From contig DAHXOV010000307.1 in the NCBI GenBank assembly GCA_027364695.1, positions 1 to 8,338 of the forward strand: 8,338 nucleotides of DNA. Reading direction: 5' to 3'. Each line of letters starts with the position of its first letter. Position 1 is the first letter of the stretch. Of this stretch, positions 1-7,621 are shown piece after piece. The notes under the pieces were generated by a model. The model worked only from the letters and a program-made list of their open reading frames with translations, did not search any database and had not been told where the DNA came from. A program made the position numbers and the translations under genes. The DNA comes from a bacterium. Its GTDB lineage: Bacteria > Bacteroidota > Bacteroidia > B-17B0 > Aurantibacillaceae.

Positions 1-2
1 TG

Positions 3-1556
3 GCAATAGCGTCTAAACTATCAAATATCAAAGATAAACATCATATTGCAGTAATAGGAGATGGTGCAATGACTGCTGGAATGGCTTTTGAAGCATTGAA
101 TCATGCAGGACATCTTAAAGCCAACATGCTGGTAATACTGAATGATAACCAAATGAGTATTGACCCAAATGTAGGCGCCCTAAAGGATTATTTATTGGAT
201 ATTTCAACTTCATACACTTACAATAAACTCAAAGATGAAATATGGAACTGGCTGGGGAAACTCAAAAAATTAGGTCCTATCACACAAGATATTGCATCCA
301 AAATTGAAAATGCTATTAAAACTTCATTACTTAAACAAAGCAATCTTTTTGAATCGCTTCAGTTCCGTTACTTTGGACCCGTAGATGGACACGATGTTAT
401 TCGCCTCACACAAGTATTACAAGATATAAAAAATATTCCAGGTCCGAAACTTTTACATGTACTTACGAAAAAAGGCAAAGGATACAAATTTTCTGAAGAG
501 GGAAACGAAACTTTATGGCACGCACCTGGACTCTTTAATAAAGATACCGGTGAACTGATAAAGGTAATTCCACCAGCACCACAACCACCCAAATATCAGG
601 ACGTATTTGGATACACAATAGTAGAATTAGCAGAAAAAAATCCAAAAATTGTAGGAATTACACCAGCTATGCCCACAGGCTGTTCACTCAGTATTATGAT
701 GAAAGCAATGCCCGAAAGAGCATTTGATGTAGGAATAGCCGAACAACACGCTGTTACTTTCAGTGCAGGACTTGCTGCACAAGGATACATTCCTTTTTGT
801 AATATCTACTCTTCTTTTATGCAAAGAGCTTACGATCAGATGATACACGACGTGGCATTGCAAAAATTAAAAATTATTTTTTGCTTGGATAGAGGTGGCC
901 TCGTAGGCGCTGATGGTCCAACCCATCATGGAACCTTTGATTTAGCGTATTTTAGATGTATTCCCAACATGATAGTTGCATCACCTATGAATGAAGTAGA
1001 ACTGAGAAATATGATGTACACTGCTGCATCAGACGAAGTAAGCCTCCCTTTTAGCATCCGCTATCCACGCGGAAATGGTGTAATCATCGACTGGAAAAAA
1101 CCATTTGAGAAAATCGAAATAGGAAAAGGCAGAAAACTAAGAGATGGAAAAGATATTTGTTTTATTACTATTGGACACATTGGCAACTTTGTATTAGATG
1201 CCATTCATGAATTAGAAAACAAACACAGCATTTTTCCTGCACACTATGATATAAGATTTGTAAAACCCTTAGATGAAAACCTATTACACGAAGCATTGAA
1301 TAAATATTCAATTATCATTACAGTAGAAGATGGAACTATTATTGGTGGATTAGGAAGTGCCGTGCTGGAATTTATGGCAGAAAATAATTACAAAAATAAA
1401 CTTGTACGAATGGGTGTGCCCGATAAATTTATAGAACATGGAGAACCAATAGAACTATACGAAGAATGTGGTATATCACCAAATAAGATGGTAGAACGAA
1501 CACTAGAAATCATTCACCATGCATCTACCTTACCAACAAAACATCGCCTAATTTAG
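3..1556 (+). CDS. dxs: 1-deoxy-D-xylulose-5-phosphate synthase, 5'-truncated
   Basis: DXS joins pyruvate and glyceraldehyde 3-phosphate, using thiamine diphosphate (ThDP), to make 1-deoxy-D-xylulose 5-phosphate. This is the first step of the cytosolic MEP isoprenoid pathway; the product also feeds thiamine and pyridoxal synthesis. The frame is open from base 3 and gives 517 residues. The family is usually about 620-640, so roughly 120 N-terminal residues, including ThDP-binding histidines, lie outside the window. Visible are the ThDP/Mg motif GDGAMTAG (about residues 19-26) continuing into EALNHAG, then RYFGPVDGHD, the catalytic glutamate in DVGIAEQHAVTFSAG (E247 in this numbering), DRGGLVGADGPTHHG (from D296), YPRGNG (from Y354) and the C-terminal transketolase-like domain with VEDGTIIGGLGSAV. 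The ATG at 69 lies inside the GDGAMTAG motif and is not the start. It ends in TAG, the only non-TAA stop here. No terminator follows. Identity is secure; nothing suggests a broken gene. Confidence 0.97.
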   Translation, partial: AIASKLSNIKDKHHIAVIGDGAMTAGMAFEALNHAGHLKANMLVILNDNQMSIDPNVGALKDYLLDISTSYTYNKLKDEIWNWLGKLKKLGPITQDIASKIENAIKTSLLKQSNLFESLQFRYFGPVDGHDVIRLTQVLQDIKNIPGPKLLHVLTKKGKGYKFSEEGNETLWHAPGLFNKDTGELIKVIPPAPQPPKYQDVFGYTIVELAEKNPKIVGITPAMPTGCSLSIMMKAMPERAFDVGIAEQHAVTFSAGLAAQGYIPFCNIYSSFMQRAYDQMIHDVALQKLKIIFCLDRGGLVGADGPTHHGTFDLAYFRCIPNMIVASPMNEVELRNMMYTAASDEVSLPFSIRYPRGNGVIIDWKKPFEKIEIGKGRKLRDGKDICFITIGHIGNFVLDAIHELENKHSIFPAHYDIRFVKPLDENLLHEALNKYSIIITVEDGTIIGGLGSAVLEFMAENNYKNKLVRMGVPDKFIEHGEPIELYEECGISPNKMVERTLEIIHHASTLPTKHRLI

Positions 1557-1590
1557 TTTGAAAAAATTTTAATTTGAAAAGATTATTTCA

Positions 1591-1598
1591 TATCTTTG
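1591..1598 (+). promoter_or_regulatory. Bacteroidetes -7 element (TATCTTTG) upstream of the T9SS cargo gene
   Basis: TATCTTTG matches the Bacteroidetes primary-sigma -7 consensus TAnnTTTG exactly and lies 36 bp before the ATG at 1634. A start site a few bases downstream would give a leader of roughly 30 nt. The -33 partner is poor: the nearest TTTG (1573-1576) is only 14 bp upstream, against the usual 19-21, and the next (1557-1560) is 30 bp away. It may be a weak or factor-dependent promoter, or the gene may also be read through from dxs, since no terminator separates them. Confidence 0.5.
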
Positions 1599-1633
1599 CA
1601 CCACTCAACCATTAACATTAAAAATGACAAATT

Positions 1634-2674
1634 ATGAAAAAGTTTAGTTTATTAGTAGCAAGTATCGTTGCAGGTATTTATTTTGTCAATGCTCAAACCC
1701 TTGATCAAAATACTCATGCTCCTGCTGTGGGAGATTCATATTCATTCCAATACGCAGATCCTGCCAGCTTACCTCCTAGCTTAGGTAATCCTGGTTCAGG
1801 CAACACTTTTGGTTTTAGTGGTTTAAGTATTTACCCAGGGTCCAACACCAGCCAAGGCGTTACAGTAGCTTCTACAGGTAGCGCTGCTGCCTACCCATCT
1901 GCCAATGTAGCTGTACAAACAGGTACCAACAACATTTTTTTCAACTCACAAAGCAATCAGTTAGAATTTTATGGCGGCTCCTTATTCGTAGGAGGATATC
2001 CTATAATGCTTAATTATTCATCTCCAGCTATACTTGGTATTTATCCAATGGGATTAGGTACCACTAGCACAGGTACTATAGCAGGAACAATATACGCGAT
2101 GGGAAATAATGGCAACTTTACTGGAACAAGCAGTTTTACAGCCAATGCTACAGGCACACTGGCAGTACCAGGCGGAATGAGCTATGCTAATGTTATGAGA
2201 GTACAAACTCAACAAAACATGACTTTCACGGTCTCTTTTATACAGGGTACACTGACAGTAAATCAATATGATTATTATGCGCCCAGTTATTCAAACTTCC
2301 CTAATCCTAACAATAACTGGTCATTGTTAACAGTACAAGAATCCACTCTCTCTTCTACACTAGGCTCCCCATCTGTACAAACCACCGTTACCATTAATAG
2401 CAACTATCAAATCTTATCTGCCAATAATAATATCAAAAATCATGACATCAAAATAAACGTATTACCCAACCCTGTAAAAGATATTTTATCTGTAGAAATA
2501 CATGGTAATACTGCCATTAAAAACATTCAAATCATTGATGTTTCAGGAAAAATACTGAAAGAAACAAAAGATAAAAACATAGATTGCTCATCAATAAGCA
2601 ACGGCTCTTATTTCATCAGAATAGAAGACAAACAAGGAAAGATTCTAACAGAAAAAATCATTATACAACATTAA
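1634..2674 (+). CDS. Secreted protein with C-terminal T9SS (type A) sorting domain, function unknown
   Basis: Predicted 346-residue exported protein. The N-terminus is a clear Sec signal peptide: two lysines at 2-3, a hydrophobic core at about 4-18, and a likely cleavage after VNA20, before Q21. The last 73 residues (from about 274) look like a type A T9SS sorting domain: INVLPNPVKD, then IQIIDVSGKIL, then NGSYFIRI and a short basic/hydrophobic end (TEKIIIQH). In this family the domain directs passage through the outer membrane by the type IX system and is then removed, leaving the protein secreted or attached to the surface. The middle (about 21-250) is rich in Gly, Ser, Thr, Asn and Tyr, with no enzymatic motif I recognise; it looks like a beta-rich passenger, which is inference. 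There is no Shine-Dalgarno sequence. The signal peptide supports the ATG at 1634. The gene has its own -7 element and a strong terminator, so it is probably monocistronic. Role unknown. Confidence 0.88.
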   Translation: MKKFSLLVASIVAGIYFVNAQTLDQNTHAPAVGDSYSFQYADPASLPPSLGNPGSGNTFGFSGLSIYPGSNTSQGVTVASTGSAAAYPSANVAVQTGTNNIFFNSQSNQLEFYGGSLFVGGYPIMLNYSSPAILGIYPMGLGTTSTGTIAGTIYAMGNNGNFTGTSSFTANATGTLAVPGGMSYANVMRVQTQQNMTFTVSFIQGTLTVNQYDYYAPSYSNFPNPNNNWSLLTVQESTLSSTLGSPSVQTTVTINSNYQILSANNNIKNHDIKINVLPNPVKDILSVEIHGNTAIKNIQIIDVSGKILKETKDKNIDCSSISNGSYFIRIEDKQGKILTEKIIIQH

Positions 2675-2695
2675 ATCGTTATCGCATAAAATTCT

Positions 2696-2731
2696 GAAAA
2701 ACCCTACTGTGATTGCACAGTAGGGTTTTTC
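2696..2731 (+). terminator. Rho-independent terminator, perfect 16-bp stem
   Basis: The left arm (2696-2711) and right arm (2716-2731) are perfect reverse complements, 16 bp, around a 4-nt ATTG loop. The core is CCCTACTGTG pairing with CACAGTAGGG, flanked by five As on the left and five Ts on the right; a further TTTT follows at 2733-2736. It lies 22 bp after the stop codon of the T9SS cargo gene and should end that transcript, separating it from the ribosomal operon. Because the As and Ts are symmetrical it could also act on the opposite strand, though no gene on that strand ends here. Confidence 0.93.
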
Positions 2732-2946
2732 GTTTTAAATCACAAATAAAATTGCCTTAGAAAAAAATCAGAAAAACGTAGAAAGATTGAACTCATCTGT
2801 TTAAATTTTTATTTGTTGCCACCACCTACCTGTTAAAGTAATTACAGTGGATGAAGAAAAGAAACGCTGAATTATAAATCCTTTATGTTCAATATACTGA
2901 ACAAAAAACAAACAGAAAAAATAATTTAAAATAATAATAAAAAAAA
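2732..2946. other. Intergenic region with no recognisable gene
   Basis: This stretch separates the terminator of the T9SS cargo gene from the promoter of the ribosomal operon. I see no credible coding frame, no tRNA cloverleaf and no opposite-strand TAnnTTTG element. It holds one short near-palindrome (2887-2902). From 2916 it becomes pure A/T, running up to the promoter -33 element. That tract could act like an UP element or a flexible or bent upstream region, which is inference. Confidence 0.6.
2887..2902. promoter_or_regulatory. 16-bp near-palindrome, possible operator
   Basis: GTTCAATATACTGAAC is a palindrome with only one mismatched pair (the sixth and eleventh bases); the outer arms GTTCA and TGAAC are perfect. 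Its centre is about 53 bp upstream of the -33 element of the ribosomal promoter, a position that would suit an upstream activator or repressor site. One short palindrome in AT-rich DNA can arise by chance, so this is tentative. As RNA it would be too weak to terminate transcription. Confidence 0.2.
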
Positions 2947-2979
2947 TTTGGAGGATTAGAATACTTATACTTATATTTG
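2947..2979 (+). promoter_or_regulatory. Bacteroidetes-type promoter of the ribosomal operon
   Basis: A -33 TTTG (2947-2950) is followed after 21 bp by TATATTTG (2972-2979), a full match to the Bacteroidetes consensus TTTG-N(19-21)-TAnnTTTG. A 34-bp A/T-only tract (2916-2949) lies upstream and overlaps the -33 element. The likely transcription start is around 2984-2987, giving a leader of only about 35 nt before rpsL. As no other promoter is seen between the following genes, this is probably the main promoter of the whole cluster. Confidence 0.8.
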
Positions 2980-3020
2980 CCGTCCTTTTTTAAGAAACTA
3001 TAATTCAAAAAATCAGCGAA

Positions 3021-3419
3021 ATGCCTACCATACAACAACTAGTAAGGAAAGAGAGAAAAAAAGTAACAACAAAAAGCAAATCAGCTGCGTTGCACTCCTC
3101 TCCTCAAAGAAGAGGCGTATGCACAAGAGTGTATACCACAACCCCTAAGAAACCCAACTCAGCATTGAGAAAAGTAGCTAAAGTAAGACTCACTAACAAA
3201 GAAGAAGTGATAGCATACATTCCAGGAGAAGGTCATAATTTACAAGAGCACTCCATTGTGCTGGTTAGAGGCGGTCGTGTAAAAGATTTACCAGGGGTGA
3301 GGTATCACATTGTAAGAGGCACATTAGATTGTGCAGGTGTAGAGGGTAGAAAACAACAACGTTCCAAATATGGCGCCAAAAAACCCAAACCAGGGCAAGA
3401 AGCAAAAGCAAAAAAATAA
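3021..3419 (+). CDS. rpsL: 30S ribosomal protein S12
   Basis: S12 sits at the decoding centre on the interface side of the small subunit and affects accuracy. The 132-residue product begins [10 protein letters not shown] and contains the hallmark [21 protein letters not shown] (about 31-51), [10 protein letters not shown] and [15 protein letters not shown]89 is the aspartate that is methylthiolated in many bacteria. Both lysines of the TPKK loop (43-44), where streptomycin-resistance changes occur, are unchanged, so nothing here predicts resistance through S12. It is about 8 residues longer than the 124-residue E. coli protein, because of a Lys-rich tail. The ATG at 3021 matches the family start. 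There is no Shine-Dalgarno sequence; the upstream bases are A-rich. It is the first gene of the operon. Confidence 0.98.
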   Translation: MPTIQQLVRKERKKVTTKSKSAALHSSPQRRGVCTRVYTTTPKKPNSALRKVAKVRLTNKEEVIAYIPGEGHNLQEHSIVLVRGGRVKDLPGVRYHIVRGTLDCAGVEGRKQQRSKYGAKKPKPGQEAKAKK

Positions 3420-3444
3420 TTTCTGATTAAAAAAATATTTCATT

Positions 3445-3912
3445 ATGAGAAAAGCCAGAGCAAAAAAAAGAGAAGTGTTACCTGACCCAGTTTACAACAA
3501 TACAGTGGTAACTAAATTTATAAATAACTTGATGCTAAGCGGCAAAAAACAACTAGCCACAAAAATTTTTCATGACTCACTAGCTATCGTAGCAAAAAAA
3601 ACAAACGATTCTGCATTAGATGTATTCCTTAAAGCATTAAATAATGTAACACCACAAATTGAAGTAAGATCAAGAAGAATAGGTGGTGCTACCTATCAAA
3701 TCCCTTCTGAAATTAGACAGGAAAGAAAAACATCTATGGCAATGAAATGGCTCACTCAATTTGCAAGAAACAGAAATGAAAAATCAATGGCAGAAAAATT
3801 AGCTGCCGAAATCATTGCTGCATTCAAAGAAGAAGGCGGTGCATTCAAAAAGAAAGAAGATACACATAAAATGGCTGAAGCTAATAAAGCATTCGCTCAC
3901 TTTAAATTTTAA
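3445..3912 (+). CDS. rpsG: 30S ribosomal protein S7
   Basis: S7 starts assembly of the 30S head by binding the 3' domain of 16S rRNA and lies near the E-site and the mRNA exit. The 155-residue product is the normal bacterial length. It begins [10 protein letters not shown] and shows [18 protein letters not shown], the central [20 protein letters not shown] (about 70-89) and the helical C-terminus with [18 protein letters not shown]. It follows rpsL after only 25 bp and precedes fusA by 7 bp. In E. coli, S7 represses its own operon by binding a roughly 100-nt rpsL-rpsG intercistronic RNA; that site cannot exist in this short spacer. No Shine-Dalgarno sequence is seen. Confidence 0.98.
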   Translation: MRKARAKKREVLPDPVYNNTVVTKFINNLMLSGKKQLATKIFHDSLAIVAKKTNDSALDVFLKALNNVTPQIEVRSRRIGGATYQIPSEIRQERKTSMAMKWLTQFARNRNEKSMAEKLAAEIIAAFKEEGGAFKKKEDTHKMAEANKAFAHFKF

Positions 3913-3919
3913 TTAATTT

Positions 3920-6025
3920 ATGTCAGACCTTAAATTTACAAGAAACATAGGCATTGCCGCTCATATAGATGCAGGTAAAACAACTACTACCGAGCGAATC
4001 TTATATTATACAGGCGTTAACTACAAAATAGGAGAAGTACATGAAGGAGCAGCTACTATGGACTGGATGGTACAAGAACAAGAAAGAGGTATCACCATTA
4101 CAGCAGCAGCTACAAAATGCTATTGGAATTATAGAGGAAACAAATACAAAATCAATATTATAGACACACCAGGCCATGTCGATTTTACCGTAGAAGTAAA
4201 CCGATCTTTAAGAGTATTAGATGGACTTGTGTTCTTATTCTCCGCAGTAGACGGAGTAGAACCACAATCAGAAACCAACTGGCGGCTGGCTGATAATTAT
4301 GACGTTAATCGTATCGGCTTCGTAAATAAAATGGACAGACAAGGATCTGATTTCTTGAATGTGGTGAAGCAAGTCAAAGAAATGCTTGGAGGAAACGCTG
4401 TACCACTTCAGCTACCCATAGGAGCAGAAGATAAATTCAGAGGAGTGGTTGATCTCGTTAATTTCAGAGGAATTATATGGAATGAACAGGACCTAGGAAT
4501 GACCTATGAAGTAATTCCCATTCCTGAAGACATGATAGAGGAAGCAAAAATGTATAGAGAAAAACTATTAGAATCTGTAGCAGAATTCGATGATACCTTG
4601 ATGGAAAAATATTTTGCCGATCCAAACTCTATAACAGAAAGAGAAATACTAGACGCACTCAGAAAAGCCACTGTCGCCAACAAAATAGTGCCAATGCTTT
4701 GTGGTACCGCTTTTAAAAACAAGGGTGTGCAAACCATGTTGGACTACGTGTGCGAGTTACTTCCATCTCCACTAGATAAACCAGATATTGTAGGAATTAA
4801 TCCTGATACCGAAGAAAAAATAATAAGAAAACCAGAACTCAAACAACCCTTTTGTGCGCTCGCATTCAAAATTGCAACCGACCCCTTTGTAGGAAGATTA
4901 GCCTATTTTAGAGCCTATTCAGGTAGATTAGAAGCAGGATCTTATGTGTACAATTCCAGATCTGGAAATAAAGAAAGAATTTCCCGTCTTTTTCAAATGC
5001 ATGCTAATAAACAAAACCCAATTGAATTTGTTGAAGCAGGAGATATAGCCGCAGCAGTTGGATTCAAAGACATTAAAACAGGCGATACCCTTTGTGACGA
5101 AAAAACCCCCATCGTACTTGAAGCAATGAAATTTCCTGAACCAGTGATTGGATTGGCAATAGAACCCAAAACCCAAGGGGATATGGATAAACTGGGTGTT
5201 GCACTTAACAAACTGGCCGAAGAAGACCCTACATTCCGTGTACATACCGACGAAGAATCAGGACAAACAGTAATTAGTGGAATGGGCGAGTTACACTTAG
5301 ATATTATTATTGACAGATTAAGACGAGAATTTAAAGTAGAAGTCAATCAAGGTGCGCCCCAAGTCGCATACAGAGAAGCCCTAACATCTACCATACAGCA
5401 CAGAGAATTATACAAAAAACAAACAGGTGGTAGAGGTAAATACGCTGATATACTAGTGGAAATAGGTCCTGTAGATGAAGGATTTGAAGGAGAACTACAG
5501 TTTTTGAATAAAATTACAGGAGGAAATATCCCAAGAGAATATATTCCATCTGTTGAAAAAGGGTTCCGTGCTTCTATGGGTAATGGAGTACTGGCTGGTT
5601 ATCCTGTAAAAAGCATGAAAGTGATATTGACAGACGGCTCTTACCACTCTGTTGATTCTGACTCTCTTTCATTTGAAATATGCGCCAAACAAGCATTCAG
5701 AGAAGCATTACCAAAATGTAAGCCAGCACTTTTAGAGCCAATTATGAAAGTAGAAGTACTTACTCCCGAACAAAATATGGGAGATGTAGTAGGAGATTTA
5801 AACAGAAGAAGAGGACAGATATTAGGAATGGATAGCAGAGGCAATTCGCAAGTGATAAAAGCATTGGTTCCGCTGTCTGAAATGTTTGGTTATGTAACTC
5901 AATTGAGAACATTAACATCAGGAAGGGCAACCTCTACAATGGAATTTTCTCATTATGCAGAAGTACCATCAAGTTTAGCAGAACAAGTCATTGCTAAAGC
6001 AAAAGGAAAAACAGAAAAAGTATAA
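3920..6025 (+). CDS. fusA: Translation elongation factor G (EF-G)
   Basis: EF-G is the GTPase that moves tRNAs and mRNA through the ribosome and, with RRF, helps recycle ribosomes. The product has 701 residues (E. coli 704). GTP-binding motifs are complete: AHIDAGKT (14-21), switch I ERGITIT (55-61), DTPGH with the catalytic histidine (82-86), NKMD (136-139) and GTAFK (262-266). Domain II follows from about 300, domain III includes MGELHLDI (455-462), domain IV has the loop GSYHSVD with H576 at the tip entering the decoding centre, and domain V contains [11 protein letters not shown]. All key residues are present, so this is the standard translocating EF-G, not an EF-G2-like or resistance-type paralogue. 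It starts 7 bp after rpsG; rpsJ follows after 10 bp. The expected str-operon partner tuf is absent here. Confidence 0.98.
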   Translation: MSDLKFTRNIGIAAHIDAGKTTTTERILYYTGVNYKIGEVHEGAATMDWMVQEQERGITITAAATKCYWNYRGNKYKINIIDTPGHVDFTVEVNRSLRVLDGLVFLFSAVDGVEPQSETNWRLADNYDVNRIGFVNKMDRQGSDFLNVVKQVKEMLGGNAVPLQLPIGAEDKFRGVVDLVNFRGIIWNEQDLGMTYEVIPIPEDMIEEAKMYREKLLESVAEFDDTLMEKYFADPNSITEREILDALRKATVANKIVPMLCGTAFKNKGVQTMLDYVCELLPSPLDKPDIVGINPDTEEKIIRKPELKQPFCALAFKIATDPFVGRLAYFRAYSGRLEAGSYVYNSRSGNKERISRLFQMHANKQNPIEFVEAGDIAAAVGFKDIKTGDTLCDEKTPIVLEAMKFPEPVIGLAIEPKTQGDMDKLGVALNKLAEEDPTFRVHTDEESGQTVISGMGELHLDIIIDRLRREFKVEVNQGAPQVAYREALTSTIQHRELYKKQTGGRGKYADILVEIGPVDEGFEGELQFLNKITGGNIPREYIPSVEKGFRASMGNGVLAGYPVKSMKVILTDGSYHSVDSDSLSFEICAKQAFREALPKCKPALLEPIMKVEVLTPEQNMGDVVGDLNRRRGQILGMDSRGNSQVIKALVPLSEMFGYVTQLRTLTSGRATSTMEFSHYAEVPSSLAEQVIAKAKGKTEKV

Positions 6026-6035
6026 ACTAATAAAT

Positions 6036-6347
6036 ATGAGCCAAAAAATTAGAATTAAACTTAAATCATACGATCATAACCTGATTGATAAATCAGCAGA
6101 AAAAATAGTGAAAGCAGTCAAATCAACAGGAGCAATAGTGAGCGGACCTATTCCATTGCCCACCCATAAAAAGATTTTTACTGTTCTTCGCTCTCCCCAT
6201 GTGAATAAAAGATCAAGAGATCAATTTCAATATGCTACATATAAAAGATTGATAGATATATATTCATCATCATCTATTTCAAAAACAGTAGATGCGCTGA
6301 TGAAATTAGAACTCCCCAGCGGAGTAGAAGTAGATATTAAAGTTTAA
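6036..6347 (+). CDS. rpsJ: 30S ribosomal protein S10
   Basis: S10 is a 30S head protein that, as NusE, also takes part in transcription antitermination and in coupling to NusG. The 103-residue product is the same length as E. coli S10. It contains [16 protein letters not shown], the [22 protein letters not shown] block (about 37-58) and [18 protein letters not shown] at the end. The frame is open from an ATG at 5991, but that would add 15 non-homologous residues and overlap fusA; the ATG at 6036 gives the exact family N-terminus, so I chose it. It is the first gene of the S10 cluster, joined to fusA by a 10-bp gap with no promoter or leader of its own, so it is probably expressed from the rpsL promoter. 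Confidence 0.97.
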   Translation: MSQKIRIKLKSYDHNLIDKSAEKIVKAVKSTGAIVSGPIPLPTHKKIFTVLRSPHVNKRSRDQFQYATYKRLIDIYSSSSISKTVDALMKLELPSGVEVDIKV

Positions 6348-6359
6348 AACTTAAAAACC

Positions 6360-6974
6360 ATGTCAGGAATCATAGGAAAAAAATTAGGAATGACCAGCTT
6401 GTACGATAAAAACGGCAAATATGTTGCATGTACCGTTATTCAAGCAGGTCCTTGCATAGTAACTCAGGTAAAAACATCTGAAAAAGATGGCTATGCCGCA
6501 CTTCAATTAGCTTTTGATGAAAAAAAAGAAAAACACACCCCACAAGCGCTTCTTAAACATTTTCAAAAAGCAGGAACTACTCCAAAAAGAAAATTGGCAG
6601 AATTCAAATTTGATGAACAAAAGAATTTAGGCGATACGATTGATGTAACCATATTTTCGGAAGGTGAATATGTAGAGGTAGTAGGTAGTACAAAAGGAAA
6701 AGGATTTCAAGGTGTAGTAAAAAGACATGGCTTTAGTGGAGTAGGCGCCAGATCACATGGTCAGCATGACAGAGAAAGGGCACCAGGCTCTGTGGGCGCA
6801 TCTTCTGACCCCTCAAGAGTACTCAGAGGATTGCGTATGGCAGGAAGAATGGGAAACGCTCGCAGAAAAATTCAAAACTTAGAAGTTATTAAAGTCATGC
6901 CAGATAAAAATATTATAATTATCAAAGGCAATGTACCAGGTTCTAAAAACGCTTATGTATTAATAGAAAAATAA
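6360..6974 (+). CDS. rplC: 50S ribosomal protein L3
   Basis: L3 is an early-assembling 50S protein whose long extension reaches towards the peptidyl transferase centre. The product has 204 residues (E. coli 209). It starts [12 protein letters not shown] and has [16 protein letters not shown] (about 112-127) and the extension [15 protein letters not shown] (132-146), then [11 protein letters not shown] (160-170). The glutamine that PrmB methylates in E. coli (Q150) aligns by eye with S149 here (GASSDPSRV against GQNQTPGKV), so that modification should not occur. This alignment was made from memory of the E. coli protein. The gene lies 12 bp after rpsJ and 11 bp before rplD. No Shine-Dalgarno sequence is seen. 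Confidence 0.97.
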   Translation: MSGIIGKKLGMTSLYDKNGKYVACTVIQAGPCIVTQVKTSEKDGYAALQLAFDEKKEKHTPQALLKHFQKAGTTPKRKLAEFKFDEQKNLGDTIDVTIFSEGEYVEVVGSTKGKGFQGVVKRHGFSGVGARSHGQHDRERAPGSVGASSDPSRVLRGLRMAGRMGNARRKIQNLEVIKVMPDKNIIIIKGNVPGSKNAYVLIEK

Positions 6975-6985
6975 AAATTAAGGAA

Positions 6986-7615
6986 ATGAAAACAGATGTT
7001 TTTAATATTAATGGAAAATCAACAGGTAAAACAGCAGAATTATCTGATAATATATATTTAGCCGACCCAAATGATCACTGCATTTACCTTGATGTAAAAT
7101 CTATTTTAGCTAATAAAAGACAAGGCACGCACAAAACAAAGGAAAGAAGCGAGGTAAATCGTACCAAAAAGAAACTGTACCGCCAAAAAGGCACAGGTAA
7201 TGCAAGACACGGATCAATGAATGCACCAATATTTGTAGGAGGCGGAACCGTTTTTGGACCTAGACCAAGGGATTACAGCATGCCCATTAACAAAAAAGTA
7301 AAAGCAACAGCAAGAATTTCTGCTTTGTCATACAAAGTAAAGGAAAATACCCTTACAGTGGTAGAGAATTTCACTTTTGAACAAGCTAAAACCAAACAAT
7401 TTATTGATTTATTGAAGAACTTTAACCTGATAAATAAAAAAACCTTGCTCATTTTACCCAATAAAGATACAAACACCTACTTAGCATCCCGTAACATTGA
7501 AAAAACAAAACTCATCCCTGCATCAGATATCAACACTTATGATATATTAAATGCTGATAACCTAATCATTACAGAAGGCGCCTTACCAATCATTGAATCC
7601 ATCCTCTTAAAATAA
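6986..7615 (+). CDS. rplD: 50S ribosomal protein L4
   Basis: L4 binds 23S rRNA early in assembly, and its loop lines the narrow part of the peptide exit tunnel. The 209-residue product has the tunnel loop KKLYRQKGTGNARHGS (about 62-77), where macrolide-resistance changes map in other bacteria; the core RQKGTG is intact. GGGTVFGPRPRDYS follows (85-98), and the C-terminal alpha/beta domain ends in NADNLIITEGALPIIE. In E. coli, L4 also represses the S10 operon through a leader upstream of rpsJ; no space for such a leader exists here. AAGGA lies just before the ATG at 6986, but the 1-bp spacing is too short for a normal Shine-Dalgarno sequence and it fits chance. Spacing is 11 bp from rplC and 6 bp to rplW. 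Confidence 0.97.
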   Translation: MKTDVFNINGKSTGKTAELSDNIYLADPNDHCIYLDVKSILANKRQGTHKTKERSEVNRTKKKLYRQKGTGNARHGSMNAPIFVGGGTVFGPRPRDYSMPINKKVKATARISALSYKVKENTLTVVENFTFEQAKTKQFIDLLKNFNLINKKTLLILPNKDTNTYLASRNIEKTKLIPASDINTYDILNADNLIITEGALPIIESILLK

Positions 7616-7621
7616 AATAGT

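Noticed and set aside
69..1556. ATG at 69 as the start of dxs
   Set aside because: The frame is open to base 3 and the ATG is inside the conserved GDGAMTAG cofactor motif, so the gene is truncated by the window edge, not short.
1573..1576. TTTG as the -33 partner of the -7 element at 1591
   Set aside because: The spacing is 14 bp, too short for the 19-21 bp usual in Bacteroidetes promoters.
1624..1647. Seven-codon upstream frame (ATG at 1624) overlapping the start of the T9SS cargo gene
   Set aside because: It is out of frame with the main gene, has no ribosome binding signal, and a frame this short is expected by chance; a leader-peptide role would need conservation data.
2822..2850. Possible hairpin (CCAC/GTGG or CTGT/ACAG pairings) in the spacer before rpsL
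   Set aside because: The two 4-bp pairings share a base and cannot both form, leaving a weak stem with a large loop.
4928..5346. Two overlapping minus-strand open frames (105 and 117 codons) inside fusA
   Set aside because: They lie wholly opposite a conserved EF-G coding region, have no promoter element, and their composition is what the complement of fusA gives.
5991..6035. 15-residue N-terminal extension of S10 overlapping fusA
   Set aside because: The extension is lysine-rich read-through of the fusA 3' end in another frame; the ATG at 6036 gives the exact 103-residue family length.
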